Assembly: GCA_017478515.1 (NCBI GenBank)
Contig: JAFVDH010000008.1
Span: 1-64,000 of the forward strand
Reading direction: 5' to 3'
Origin: a bacterium
GTDB lineage: Bacteria > Cyanobacteriota > Vampirovibrionia > Gastranaerophilales > Gastranaerophilaceae
DNA: 64,000 nt
Made by a program: the position numbers and the translations under genes. Within the stretch, counting starts at the first letter, position 1; every line of letters starts with the position of its first letter. The notes beneath the pieces are model-generated. The model did no database searches, had not been told where the DNA came from, and was given only the letters and a program-made list of their open reading frames with translations. This document shows, piece by piece, positions 17,050 through 25,883 of the stretch.

Positions 17050-17468
17050 TCATTAAAGGTTTCTGTTTTTACTCCGTTTTCATTTTCTTTATGCGTAACT
17101 ACCAAGTTACCGTTATCGTCTCTGACAGCGGATGTTATATCGTCTTCGTCTGCATTAACCGCATCTAAAAAGGCTTTTAAATCAGCTCTGGCATCATTTC
17201 CTTTATAATTGTCTCCAAGAAGTTTCTTCGCTTCTTTTTTCCCTAAGCGTTCGTTTCCACCTGCAGCATCTCCAATTGATTGCCACATTTTGGCTAATTC
17301 TGTTGAATCAAGAACATTATCTCCGTTTGTATCAAACAGTTTAAATATATTTTCATCTATGCCTTTTTTCTTTAAAGATTCTAAATCGGCACCTTTTTGA
17401 TTAGTATTAACTTCAACTTTTCCCAGTTTACTGCCAAAATTGAAACTACCTATGCTATCACTACACAT
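17001..17468 (-). CDS. N-terminal part of the same frameshifted gene, with EF-hand
   Basis: 155 aa as read. An EF-hand loop FDTNGDNVLDSTEL (about residues 42-55) suggests calcium binding, and a second degenerate EF-hand-like stretch follows near residue 80. The N-terminus contains IGSFNFGSKLGK, close to the openings of the two big proteins at 41434 and 46171 (GDFTGGAKLNY, GSFDAGNQLNY). After residue 142 the frame runs only 13 more codons into non-conserved sequence and stops, while the next frame continues the protein. A strong ribosome site (GAAAGGAGC) precedes the ATG. A promoter-like TATAAT lies at 17631-17636. Confidence 0.7.
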   Translation of the reverse strand: MCSDSIGSFNFGSKLGKVEVNTNQKGADLESLKKKGIDENIFKLFDTNGDNVLDSTELAKMWQSIGDAAGGNERLGKKEAKKLLGDNYKGNDARADLKAFLDAVNADEDDITSAVRDDNGNLVVTHKENENGVKTETFNDKKLNYQIPLSKVMIH

Positions 17469-17621
17469 AATGCTCCTTTCGTATATTTACTTATATAAAG
17501 CATAGATTTTGTTGAAAATTGCTACGATTTATTATTATTTTTATTATTATTATTGCGTTTGGGGCTGTTTACATTTCTTCATATTTTGACTGCTTATTTA
17601 ATTATTTGTGTAGATATAAAC

Positions 17622-17644
17622 TTATGTAAAATTATATATAATTA
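17622..17644. repeat. 23-bp AT-rich repeat, copy 1
   Basis: The 23 bases from 17622 to 17644 recur exactly at 25300-25322. On the minus strand each contains TATATAAT and could be the -10 region for the gene to its left (EF-hand gene here, Na/Pi cotransporter at the other copy). Being pure AT-biased sequence, partial coincidence is possible. Confidence 0.4.
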
Positions 17645-18808
17645 ACTTCTTAATTTATCAATAAATCTTGCCAAGCGTTCCATTGCAATTTTTAGCGTAT
17701 CCAATGAATATGCGTAAGATATTCTTAAAAATCCCTCTCCGCTTTTGCCAAATGCCGTTCCGGGCACTGCGGCAACGTGTTCTTCTTCTAAAAACTTTGT
17801 TGCAAATTCTTCACTTGTCATTCCGAATTCTTTTATGCATGGAAAAACATAAAAAGCTCCAAAAGGTTCAAAACACTCTAAATTCATCTCTTTAAATGCA
17901 TTTAATAAAAATCTTCTTCTTTGGTTATAAGACATTTTCATTGTTTTAACGTCTTCATCACCGTTTTTTAGTGCATCAATAGCTGCATACTGGCTTGTCG
18001 TAGGTGCACACATAATTGTATATTGATGAATTTTTGTCATTTGTTTTAAAAGTTCTTTCGGCCCGCATGCGTAACCTAATCTCCAGCCTGTCATTGCGTA
18101 TGCCTTTGAAAAACCGTTAATAATAAGCGTTCTTTCCCTCATTCCGTCTATACTTGCAATAGAACAATGAGGCGTTTCGGAATATGTCAATTCTGAATAA
18201 ATTTCATCTGACATAACAAAAATATCTTTTTCTTTTATTATTTTTGCGATTTTTTCCAAATCACCCTTTTCCATAATCGCTCCGGTAGGATTGTTTGGAT
18301 AAGGAAGTATCAAAACTTTAGTCTTATTTGTTATTGCCTCTTCAAGCTCTTGCGGTGTTAATCTGAATTCATTTTCCGCTTTTAAATCAATGATAACAGG
18401 TTTTGCTCCTGCAAGTCTTGCACATGGTTCGTAAGAAACATATGACGGTTGAGGAATAATAACTTCGTCTCCTGCGTTAATCATTGCTCTCAACCCTATA
18501 TCAATGGCTTCCGAGCCGCCCACCGTAACAAGTATTTCTCCGTCAGGGCAATAGGTTATCCCCTGTTTATGTTTTATATAGTTAGAAATTTCTATTCTTA
18601 AATCTTTCAGCCCCGAATTAGAGGTATAAAAGGTCTTACCCTTTTCAAAAGCGTAAATACCCTCATCTCTGATATGCCATGGTGTATCAAAATCAGGTTC
18701 TCCAACGCCCAATGATATAGCATCTTTCATCTCCGATACTATATCAAAAAATTTGCGGATACCTGACGGTTTTATATCTTGTATTGTTTTGGAAATTGGT
18801 ATACTCAT
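17642..18808 (-). CDS. Class I/II PLP-dependent aminotransferase
   Basis: 388 aa, fold type I. The PLP lysine lies in NGFSKAYAMTGWRLGY, and the substrate/PLP motif LPYPNNPTGAIM and the C-terminal arginine region (GFLRISYA) are present. It belongs with aspartate/aromatic-type aminotransferases; the exact amino acid is not evident. Its ATG overlaps the stop of the Lrp-type regulator (TAATG), so the two form an operon and the regulator probably senses a related amino acid. The start at 18808 is confirmed by the overlap. Confidence 0.9.
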   Translation of the reverse strand: MSIPISKTIQDIKPSGIRKFFDIVSEMKDAISLGVGEPDFDTPWHIRDEGIYAFEKGKTFYTSNSGLKDLRIEISNYIKHKQGITYCPDGEILVTVGGSEAIDIGLRAMINAGDEVIIPQPSYVSYEPCARLAGAKPVIIDLKAENEFRLTPQELEEAITNKTKVLILPYPNNPTGAIMEKGDLEKIAKIIKEKDIFVMSDEIYSELTYSETPHCSIASIDGMRERTLIINGFSKAYAMTGWRLGYACGPKELLKQMTKIHQYTIMCAPTTSQYAAIDALKNGDEDVKTMKMSYNQRRRFLLNAFKEMNLECFEPFGAFYVFPCIKEFGMTSEEFATKFLEEEHVAAVPGTAFGKSGEGFLRISYAYSLDTLKIAMERLARFIDKLRS

Positions 18809-19290
18809 TATATCATTATTTCTCTTTCATCTTCATTATGTTTCTTTTCTAAAATTGTACCGTGGTCTTTGTATTTTTTTAAAATAAAGTGTGTTGCAGT
18901 ACTCAAAACACTATCTAAAGTTGATAATTTATCAGAAACAAAGGCAGAAATTTCTTTTAACGATTTTTGTTCTAAAGTAACTAACAAATCGTAAGCTCCT
19001 GAAATTAAGTACACTGATTTAACTTCAGGATAGTTATAAATTCTTTCGGCAATATGGTCAAAACCTTGTCCTCGTTGAGGTGTAACTCTAACTTCTATAA
19101 GTGCGTTAATTTTTTCTACGGATGTTTTATCCCAATCTATTAGTGTATGATATCCGCAGATTATTCCCTCTTTTTCTAACTTTTGAAGCTCATTTAATAC
19201 GTCTTCTTCCGATACTCCGAGGATTACTGCCAATTCTTTTAAATCTATACGACTGTTTTTTTCTATAACAAGTAAAAGTTCTTCTCTCAT
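18808..19290 (-). CDS. Lrp/AsnC-family transcriptional regulator
   Basis: 160 aa. The N-terminal winged helix-turn-helix (about residues 1-60, LKELAVILGVSEEDVLNEL) is followed by the RAM ligand-binding domain (VEVRVTP-type strand, then AERIYNYPEVKSVYLISGAYDLLVTLE). Lrp-type proteins bind amino acids and form DNA-wrapping multimers. The ribosome site AAAGGAGATGGG before the ATG is strong, and a TATAAT is present about 30 nt upstream. It is co-transcribed with the aminotransferase. Confidence 0.92.
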   Translation of the reverse strand: MREELLLVIEKNSRIDLKELAVILGVSEEDVLNELQKLEKEGIICGYHTLIDWDKTSVEKINALIEVRVTPQRGQGFDHIAERIYNYPEVKSVYLISGAYDLLVTLEQKSLKEISAFVSDKLSTLDSVLSTATHFILKKYKDHGTILEKKHNEDEREIMI

Positions 19291-19462
19291 CCCATCTCCT
19301 TTTTAATGATGACCCTATTATAGTACACAATAAAAATTTTTTCACTATTTTAACAGAATTATAAACTAAATAGAGTAAATCTTGCAAAATAGATTTTTTC
19401 TGATATCATTTGAATACAAAGTTTTCTGCAGATATGAAAATAATAAGAAAGGTGTTTAATTT

Positions 19463-20236
19463 ATGCAAGAATTAGAAAAACAATTCCACATTCACTGTGT
19501 TGAGGGAGATGTAGGCAGATATGTTATTTTACCGGGCGACCCTGGCAGATGCGAATCAATCGCTGCTTTATTTGACAACGCAAAACATGTGGCACAAAAC
19601 AGAGAATATAATATTTATACCGGAACGCTTTTAGGTGAAAAAGTAAGTGTATGTTCTACAGGTATCGGTGGCCCGTCTGCGTCAATTGCTATGGAAGAAT
19701 TACATAATATTGGTGCAGATACTTTTATCAGAACAGGTACTTGCGGCGGTATTGATTTGAATGTACAATCAGGAGATATTGTTGTTGCAACAGGTGCTAT
19801 AAGATTTGAACATACATCTATGGAATATGCTCCAATTGAATACCCTGCTGTTGCTAACCTTGATATAACTGTTGCATTGAGACAGGCTGCTTTGGCTATG
19901 GGTAAAACTACTCATACAGGTGTTGTTCAATGTAAAGATGCTTTCTATGGACAACACAGTCCTCATAAAATGCCTGTTTCTTATGAATTGCTACAAAAAT
20001 GGGAGGCTTGGAAACGTTTAGGCGTTAAAGCTTCTGAAATGGAATCGGCTGCATTATTTGTTGTTGCTGATGCCTTAAAATGCAGATGCGGTTCTTGTTT
20101 CCATGTTATTTGGAATCAGGAAAGAGAAGCTGCAGGCATGGACCAAAAAATGAGCGAAGATACTTCTGCTGCAGTTAGGGTTGCTGTTGATGCTTTAAAA
20201 ATTATTATTGAACAAGACAGAGCAGCTAAAAAATAA
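19463..20236 (+). CDS. udp: Uridine phosphorylase (PNP/UDP family)
   Basis: Cleaves uridine with phosphate to uracil and ribose-1-phosphate. 257 aa with family motifs: [14 protein letters not shown] near the N-terminus, the phosphate/nucleoside region [25 protein letters not shown], and the ribose-binding SEMESAALF. Hexameric cytoplasmic enzyme by family. The start follows AAGAAAGGTG. It is a single-gene unit ending in a strong terminator at 20294. Uridine specificity over other nucleosides is inferred from overall similarity. Confidence 0.9.
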   Translation: MQELEKQFHIHCVEGDVGRYVILPGDPGRCESIAALFDNAKHVAQNREYNIYTGTLLGEKVSVCSTGIGGPSASIAMEELHNIGADTFIRTGTCGGIDLNVQSGDIVVATGAIRFEHTSMEYAPIEYPAVANLDITVALRQAALAMGKTTHTGVVQCKDAFYGQHSPHKMPVSYELLQKWEAWKRLGVKASEMESAALFVVADALKCRCGSCFHVIWNQEREAAGMDQKMSEDTSAAVRVAVDALKIIIEQDRAAKK

Positions 20237-20293
20237 TAAATATAATATTTTTGGATGGATTCCTAATTTGATTCTCGCAACGGATTTGCATAA

Positions 20294-20325
20294 AAAAGAA
20301 GTCGATTTTTATATCGACTTCTTTT
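20294..20325 (+). terminator. Intrinsic terminator of udp
   Basis: AAAAGAAGTCGAT pairs perfectly with ATCGACTTCTTTT (13 bp) around a short T-rich loop. It could also act on the minus strand, where the next gene ends at 20399. Confidence 0.85.
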
Positions 20326-20398
20326 AGTCTTGGAATTTTAACATTATATTTAGCACGTTTTTAATTTATAAATTTTACTGAATGGTTAAAGTCACGTG

Positions 20399-21703
20399 TT
20401 AGCATTCGTACTCAAATTCTTCATATTTGTGCATTTCTTGTAATTCTTCCACAGAAACGGTATCTGGTGCTTGCGGCATATCTTGAAGACCTTTTTTCAG
20501 CAAATCAGGTTCTTTGTCTTTTAGTGGTTTATCGGCTATTACCAGGTCTCTTCCTTTTGCTGCTCCTATTATTCTGATAACTCTTTCTGTTGGTGAACCG
20601 TCTTTGTTTAGAGCTTTTTGAACCGGATAGCTTCCCCAGTCTTCTGTTATTTCTTTTTTATCCATATATCCCATTTCTCCTGTTAAGCGTTTGGATACTT
20701 CTTTTTCAAGAACTTTTGATACGTATTCTTTTTGGGATTTAAATCTGTTTGGTATAACTATTTTTGTTCCTATTATTTCTTCGGCATCTCTGTTTTCGTT
20801 TTTTTCAAAAAGTTTTGCTGCTGTTTGAAGATGACCTAATTCATAGTCAAGGAAAATTTCCCACAGTTTTTTTAATCTTGTGTCTGTTTCGTCTTCCATG
20901 CATGTGTAATAATTGCAGACTTCCGTAAATTCATGTATAAGAAGTTTTTCGTACAATGATTCTGTCGGGTCTATTAAAGATTCATACATTGTTACGTGTT
21001 CTTCTTCTACGTCTTTTATTTCGGCATAAGTTTCTCTTATGCATTGATTTCCGTATGCCATACCGTGTTCGGCGTAGTAGTTATGTGTTTGTTGTTCTGC
21101 CGAAACAAGTGTGTATATATTTACTCTTGTTTGCGGTGTTACGGTGTTTTTGTCATAAGGTTTTCTTAATCTTACTTTGTTGCAATTGTGGTGATATTGT
21201 GTCGGACGTCCGATTATTATATCTGTTTTCCCTTGTACAACGGCGTTAGGGCTTATTCCATGTTCCATATATGCCCATTGACTGTATCTGTACAGGTGGT
21301 CAAAGTCTTCTAACAATCCGAAATCAAAAGTTTCTTTTACGTATTCATCAGGTTCATTTTGCGATAACCATGCTGTCAATTCTACAGCTACTTGCTCGTA
21401 GCCTAAGGTAGTTTCAAGTACGCTTTGGTCTGATGGTGTCAGCCAATTGACTGTTGTTTGCTGCATATCTTCTATTCGTCTGATTTGCGAAATCAAACCT
21501 TTTGCCTCTTCATCCGTACTTATTCTTGAAAATAAGTGTTTAAATCCCCAGGCTTCTACTTCTATACCGTTCATTAGTATTTGACGGGTTCTTGTATAGC
21601 AGTCTGTTTCTGTTTTATTAAATGGGATTTTTGTTATCTCATGCCAGCTTCTCATTTGTTTTTCCAAGCTTAGCCCTTTTTCTTCCAGTGGATTAAAAGT
21701 CAT
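20399..21703 (-). CDS. Ferritin-like (putative di-iron) protein, unknown function
   Basis: 434 aa. The centre is helical with repeated acidic/His pairs: VEEEHVTMYESL, LLIHEFTEVCNYYTCMEDE and DYELGHLQTAAKLFEK (about residues 225-300). These look like the E-x-x-H pairs of a four-helix ferritin-like bundle that could bind two metal ions. The flanking N- and C-terminal parts are unfamiliar; the C-terminal 90 residues are Lys/Asp-rich. No signal peptide. The ribosome site (AAAGGAGTAATAA) fixes the start. Metal binding is inference. Confidence 0.65.
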   Translation of the reverse strand: MTFNPLEEKGLSLEKQMRSWHEITKIPFNKTETDCYTRTRQILMNGIEVEAWGFKHLFSRISTDEEAKGLISQIRRIEDMQQTTVNWLTPSDQSVLETTLGYEQVAVELTAWLSQNEPDEYVKETFDFGLLEDFDHLYRYSQWAYMEHGISPNAVVQGKTDIIIGRPTQYHHNCNKVRLRKPYDKNTVTPQTRVNIYTLVSAEQQTHNYYAEHGMAYGNQCIRETYAEIKDVEEEHVTMYESLIDPTESLYEKLLIHEFTEVCNYYTCMEDETDTRLKKLWEIFLDYELGHLQTAAKLFEKNENRDAEEIIGTKIVIPNRFKSQKEYVSKVLEKEVSKRLTGEMGYMDKKEITEDWGSYPVQKALNKDGSPTERVIRIIGAAKGRDLVIADKPLKDKEPDLLKKGLQDMPQAPDTVSVEELQEMHKYEEFEYEC

Positions 21704-21812
21704 TTATTACTCCTTTCTGTTTCTGTGTCTAATTTATATTACTAAAGGCGTAAATTTTACTTTATTCCACAGTGTGGCTAATTATATATTTGAAATTTTT
21801 AATTTAGAATTA

Positions 21813-23114
21813 CTACATATTTAGTGCATAGATGAATAAATCGGCAACCTTTGCGTTATATGCTTTTCCGTCCTCTTTAGCAAAAAGATTTTCAAAGTGG
21901 CTTTTGGGGCTTCCATCTGTTGAATAAGACGGATTTGTCATCATTAAATGATGAGTATTGGTGTCATACCTTAGTGGAAAAATGTCTTCCATCTGCATAA
22001 AACTCGGTAATTTATCACTTGGGTATTCATAAGCGAAAAGTATGGAATTTATTCTGTTTAGTCTTGATTCGTAGGGTCTTCCTCCTGTATCGTTATCATT
22101 TGAAACTTCTATTCCCGGTGCATAATTTCTGTTATATTTAAATTTTATTGACCAATTTTTTACTTCGTCATAATTATCAGGTTCTACGAATGCCGTACCT
22201 GTTGTTAGACCTAAGTTTTCGTATCTGTTGAAGTCTTCGGTGCTTTTTTCTCCCGCAAAGCTTATTGTTGTTTTTTTACTTCTTTTTCTGATTTCGTGCA
22301 GGATGTATTGCATTTGTTCGTATTTTGGAAGTTCGCCTACTCCTGCATAATTTTGCATGTCGTATCCGCCTATGTGTTTTGCAGAATCTATAAACAATGC
22401 TTCAAAACCTGTATTTATCAGTTTTACGTGTTCTCTGATAAACAATTCTTCGTGCTGTTTATTTTTCCAATCAAAGACAATGTCATCGGATATTTTTATT
22501 TGGTCTGCTGAGATTACTGTTCTAAATCCTGTTTTTAGTCCGTGAAAATGTGCCAGGTCATTAAAGGCTTTTAATTGTGTTTCTGCAGATATTTTATCTT
22601 CAATTTCTGTTGAGATAATATTCTCACTGTATTTATGATTTAATTTTATTCCGTAAATCGAATTTTCTTCATAGATACCTTTATTGTATCCGTCTCCGTA
22701 AATGTTTGGAAAAATTTGTGATAAAATAATACAATTTGCCCAGCTTTTTGCTGATGGCGGTATTGCCGGAAGAAGCTTTATCGTACTTAATAGGCCGTTT
22801 TTGCAGCGGTTATTTTCCATTTCTGCTATCGCTCTATTATTTATTTCTATGTAATTTGCAAATCTTCCCCAATTATCGCCGTAGTTTGGGGTTTTTATTT
22901 CTTTTGGAATTCTTTCATAAAAATTCCCGTCTTCATTGAGTGTCATAAGTGAGTTTATTGAATCTTTAACGCTTCTTGACAGTACTTCTGCGGGTGTAAT
23001 ATTTGCTATCCATTTTTTGTTTCCAGATACATATATGTGTTCTAATGTTTGGGCGTCAGGGCTTAATTTTACGTTTTCTCCAAGTGATTTAAGTAATTTT
23101 TCGATATTGTTCAT
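21813..23114 (-). CDS. TIM-barrel glycoside hydrolase-like protein
   Basis: 433 aa. The order of features suits an alpha-amylase-type barrel: a helix-strand pair LKAFNDLAHFHGLKTGFRTV (like the N-H region around strand 3), LFIDSAKHIGGYDMQ (strand with an acidic residue), TTISFAGEKSTEDF (strand with Glu), and a late region with aromatic residues. No signal peptide, so probably cytoplasmic. I cannot assign a catalytic triad with certainty. A distant GH13 relative or an inactive barrel are both possible. Confidence 0.5.
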   Translation of the reverse strand: MNNIEKLLKSLGENVKLSPDAQTLEHIYVSGNKKWIANITPAEVLSRSVKDSINSLMTLNEDGNFYERIPKEIKTPNYGDNWGRFANYIEINNRAIAEMENNRCKNGLLSTIKLLPAIPPSAKSWANCIILSQIFPNIYGDGYNKGIYEENSIYGIKLNHKYSENIISTEIEDKISAETQLKAFNDLAHFHGLKTGFRTVISADQIKISDDIVFDWKNKQHEELFIREHVKLINTGFEALFIDSAKHIGGYDMQNYAGVGELPKYEQMQYILHEIRKRSKKTTISFAGEKSTEDFNRYENLGLTTGTAFVEPDNYDEVKNWSIKFKYNRNYAPGIEVSNDNDTGGRPYESRLNRINSILFAYEYPSDKLPSFMQMEDIFPLRYDTNTHHLMMTNPSYSTDGSPKSHFENLFAKEDGKAYNAKVADLFIYALNM

Positions 23115-23127
23115 TTATATTATTTTA

Positions 23128-23164
23128 AAAGCCTTTTTCCGATGTTTTATCGGAAAAAGGCTTT
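23128..23164. terminator. Bidirectional terminator
   Basis: AAAGCCTTTTTCCGAT pairs perfectly with ATCGGAAAAAGGCTTT (16 bp) around a 5-nt loop. It ends the Na/Pi cotransporter message. The next minus-strand gene starts only 14 bp later at 23114. Confidence 0.85.
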
Positions 23165-23197
23165 ATTTTTAAAGTTATTATTTTGTTTTTTTAAACT

Positions 23198-24982
23198 TTA
23201 AACCGCACTTAAATTTGCGAATGAATATTTTTCTTTATAAATTTCAAATTCTTGTTTAAATTCTGCCGAGTCGGAATTTTTAACTTCATTCAAATAGTCG
23301 TGCGTATTGAGAGCGGAGTCTTCAATTTGAATCATGCAGGCTGCAACATTTGAATAATGGTCAGAAACTCTTTCTATGTTAGTTATGACATCTGAGAGCA
23401 TAAATCCAAGTTCAATTGTGCATTTGCCCTCTTGAAGCCGTCTTATATGTCTGTCTTTTACTTCTGCTGTCAATATGTCCATAACTTGTTCAAGCGGTTC
23501 AACTTTTTTGGCTGCTTCTGTATCGTTATCGCAAAACGCTTTAATTGTGAGTTCTGAAATCTCTGATAATGCACTTACTACAAGCTGAAGCTCTTGTTTT
23601 GCTTCATCAGAAAAATGTACTTCTTTTTCATGCATTTCCTGTGCAACCTTTAGAATATTTATTGCGTGGTCTCCAATTCTTTCAAAATCACCTATAGAAT
23701 GCAGCAATTTGGAAATTTCGTTACTATCTTTTTCTGACATATCTTTGCTGGACAATTTTACCAAAAATGTGCCTAATTTATCTTCATATGTGTCAATTCG
23801 AGGTTCTTTTCTCAATATTTTATCAAGACGTTTCGGGCTGTAATTGTTAATCATTTTTATTGAACGGAACAAGTTTTTCTTTGCCATTATTGCCATTGTA
23901 TCAGTCATTGCCTTACATTCTGTTATTGCAAATGATGGCGATACAAGCAGTCTTTCGTCCAAAAATACATTTTCTTCATCTTTGTCTGTTTGCGGTTTAA
24001 CAACTGTTATGGCAAGTTTTTCTATTTGTTTTATGAATGGGAACAAGAAAATAGTTGTCATTATATTAAATATTGTATGTGATAAGGCTATACCTACAGG
24101 TGTTATTGTATTTGTTATAACCGGAGTGTTAAGTATATAATGCTCTAAAATATAGTTGCCTGCAAAAAATAACGGCAAGCAAATTATAACACCTAAAATG
24201 TTACAAGAAATATGAGCGAATGCAACACGTTTAGCGTTTGTATTTACACCTATACTTGATATCATTGCAGTAACACAAGTTCCCACATTCATACCCATAA
24301 TAATCGGTACTGCCATTCCAAAAGAAATACTTCCGGTTAGTGATAATGCCTGTAATATACCTACAGCTGCGGCAGAACTTTGGATTATGCCTGTAAATAC
24401 TGCACCTACAAGTACACCTAAAATAGGATTTGTAAATGCGGTTAAGATACTTTGGAAATTAGGCATATCTGCCAATGGCGACATAGATTTGGACATCATT
24501 ATCATACCGAACATAAGTATGGAAAATCCAACCATTATACCGCCCATACTTTTTCTTCGATTATTTTGTGATGCCATCATCATGCATACCCCTACAAGAG
24601 CAAAAATCGGTGCAAAACTTTCAGGTTTTAACATTTTTAAGAAAAATCCCGCACTTGCATCTATACCGGATAGGGATAATATCCATGCTGTCAGGGTTGT
24701 ACCGATATGTGCTCCCATAATTACACCTATGGTTTGCCCCAGTTCCATTATGCCTGAATTTACCAGACCTACAAGCATTACGGTAAGTGCTGATGAAGAT
24801 TGTATAGCTATCGTTATTCCTGCTCCCAGCAGCAATCCTTTGTATGGGTTTGATGTCATTTGTCTTAACATCTTTTCTAATCTTCCGCCCGCTACTTTTT
24901 CTAATCCTGATGACATTACATTCATTCCGTATAAGAAAAATGCAAGACCCCCAAGAAGATTAAATATCGAAAATATGTCCAT
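23198..24982 (-). CDS. Na+/phosphate cotransporter (NptA/PhoU-like)
   Basis: 594 aa. The N-terminal half (residues about 1-310) has the two inverted Na/Pi-cotransporter repeats, with QSSSALTVMLVGLVNSG and IIQSSAAAVGILQALS, the QSS motifs typical of the family. The C-terminal part (about 350-560) is a PhoU-like all-helical domain. It probably imports phosphate with sodium across the inner membrane. The gene is monocistronic, with a ribosome site GGAAAGAAATAAG before the ATG and a terminator after it. A 350-bp non-coding stretch lies upstream. Confidence 0.92.
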   Translation of the reverse strand: MDIFSIFNLLGGLAFFLYGMNVMSSGLEKVAGGRLEKMLRQMTSNPYKGLLLGAGITIAIQSSSALTVMLVGLVNSGIMELGQTIGVIMGAHIGTTLTAWILSLSGIDASAGFFLKMLKPESFAPIFALVGVCMMMASQNNRRKSMGGIMVGFSILMFGMIMMSKSMSPLADMPNFQSILTAFTNPILGVLVGAVFTGIIQSSAAAVGILQALSLTGSISFGMAVPIIMGMNVGTCVTAMISSIGVNTNAKRVAFAHISCNILGVIICLPLFFAGNYILEHYILNTPVITNTITPVGIALSHTIFNIMTTIFLFPFIKQIEKLAITVVKPQTDKDEENVFLDERLLVSPSFAITECKAMTDTMAIMAKKNLFRSIKMINNYSPKRLDKILRKEPRIDTYEDKLGTFLVKLSSKDMSEKDSNEISKLLHSIGDFERIGDHAINILKVAQEMHEKEVHFSDEAKQELQLVVSALSEISELTIKAFCDNDTEAAKKVEPLEQVMDILTAEVKDRHIRRLQEGKCTIELGFMLSDVITNIERVSDHYSNVAACMIQIEDSALNTHDYLNEVKNSDSAEFKQEFEIYKEKYSFANLSAV

Positions 24983-25140
24983 ATCTTATTTCTTTCCTTT
25001 TATTTATAATTTTACTTCGCTATCTTATTTCTTAATTAAATTATAAATTAAAAGAATTCTGTTTTAAAATATATGTAAACTTTTTATAATTACGGCATAT
25101 TTAGATAATTATATACAAGTCTACACAAATAATAAAAATA

Positions 25141-25262
25141 TCATATTCGATATTTCACTTCTAATTCGTTAATTTCAACCACAACTCTCATAACTCGTGC
25201 TAATGCACTCAAACAAATTTGGGCTTGTAATTGTTTCAATAAACGAATTTACGAAGTTCCAT
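25141..25262 (-). pseudogene. Possible 40-aa small gene with a one-base frameshift
   Basis: A TATAAT box ends 5 nt before an ATG at 25262, as in the leaderless genes here. The first frame gives only MELRKFVY. Adding one A to the AAA run after the fifth codon's start opens a 40-residue frame that looks coding (LLKQLQAQICLSALARVMRV, then an acidic end) and stops at 25141. It lies in the otherwise empty 24983-25402 gap. It could be a chance frame; the evidence is promoter position plus residue content. Confidence 0.3.
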
Positions 25263-25299
25263 AAGATATTATATTTTTATTTTTTGTGGAAACATAAAT

Positions 25300-25322
25300 T
25301 TATGTAAAATTATATATAATTA
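25300..25322. repeat. 23-bp AT-rich repeat, copy 2
   Basis: Exact copy of 17622-17644, with the eight bases before it also mostly conserved. It lies between ilvH and the Na/Pi cotransporter gene and may hold a minus-strand -10 box. The rest of the 24983-25402 gap shows no gene I can support other than the small frame at 25141-25262. Confidence 0.4.
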
Positions 25323-25402
25323 CCCATATGTATTTTTCAATGCAGTAAAATTTTACTCCCCATTTTGTTAGAGTTCAGACACAAATTTGATGAGGGGTAA
25401 GT

Positions 25403-25876
25403 TTATTGTCTGCCGATTGCAACTGCTCCGGAACATATTATTTCTTTAATTCCGATAGGTTTTAGTAATTCAATAAGCGATTTTATGTGATTTTCGTCCC
25501 CTACTGCCTGAATAATATATTCTCTTTGTGAAATATTTAAAATCTTTGCTCCAAACAGTTCTATCAATTTTATTATTTCTGCTCTGTCATCATCTTTTAC
25601 TTTTATTTTTACAAACATAAGCTCATGACAAATAGAGTTATCAGGTTTCATTTCCGTAATTTTTATTATAGGAATAAGTCTGTGAAGCTGTTTTGTTATT
25701 TGTTCAATAACTTTTTCGTCACCGGTTGTTACTATTGTTATTTTTGAATGTTCTTTATCAAGAGTTGTTGATGCCGTAATACTTTCAATGCTGTACCCTC
25801 TGCCTGAAAACAGATTTGATACTCTTGAAATTACACCGGTTTCATTTTTTGTTAATATAGATAAAATGTGTCGCAT
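25403..25876 (-). CDS. ilvH: Acetolactate synthase small (regulatory) subunit
   Basis: 157 aa with an N-terminal ACT domain (MRHILSILTKNETGVISRVSNLFSGRGYSIESI) and the conserved C-terminal ALS small-subunit domain. It binds branched-chain amino acids and confers feedback inhibition on the large subunit. It starts 7 bp after ilvB, in the standard order. Length is normal. Confidence 0.95.
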   Translation of the reverse strand: MRHILSILTKNETGVISRVSNLFSGRGYSIESITASTTLDKEHSKITIVTTGDEKVIEQITKQLHRLIPIIKITEMKPDNSICHELMFVKIKVKDDDRAEIIKLIELFGAKILNISQREYIIQAVGDENHIKSLIELLKPIGIKEIICSGAVAIGRQ

Positions 25877-25883
25877 AATTTAT

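Noticed and set aside
17040-17052. Programmed -1 frameshift in the EF-hand gene
   Set aside because: The slip site is C AAA AAG and not A AAA AAG, and I see no clear stimulatory hairpin just downstream. A one-base length change is simpler.
24983-25402. Riboswitch or structured leader upstream of the Na/Pi cotransporter
   Set aside because: No strong nested stems or known riboswitch core were found. The region is AT-rich with only the small frame and the 23-bp repeat.
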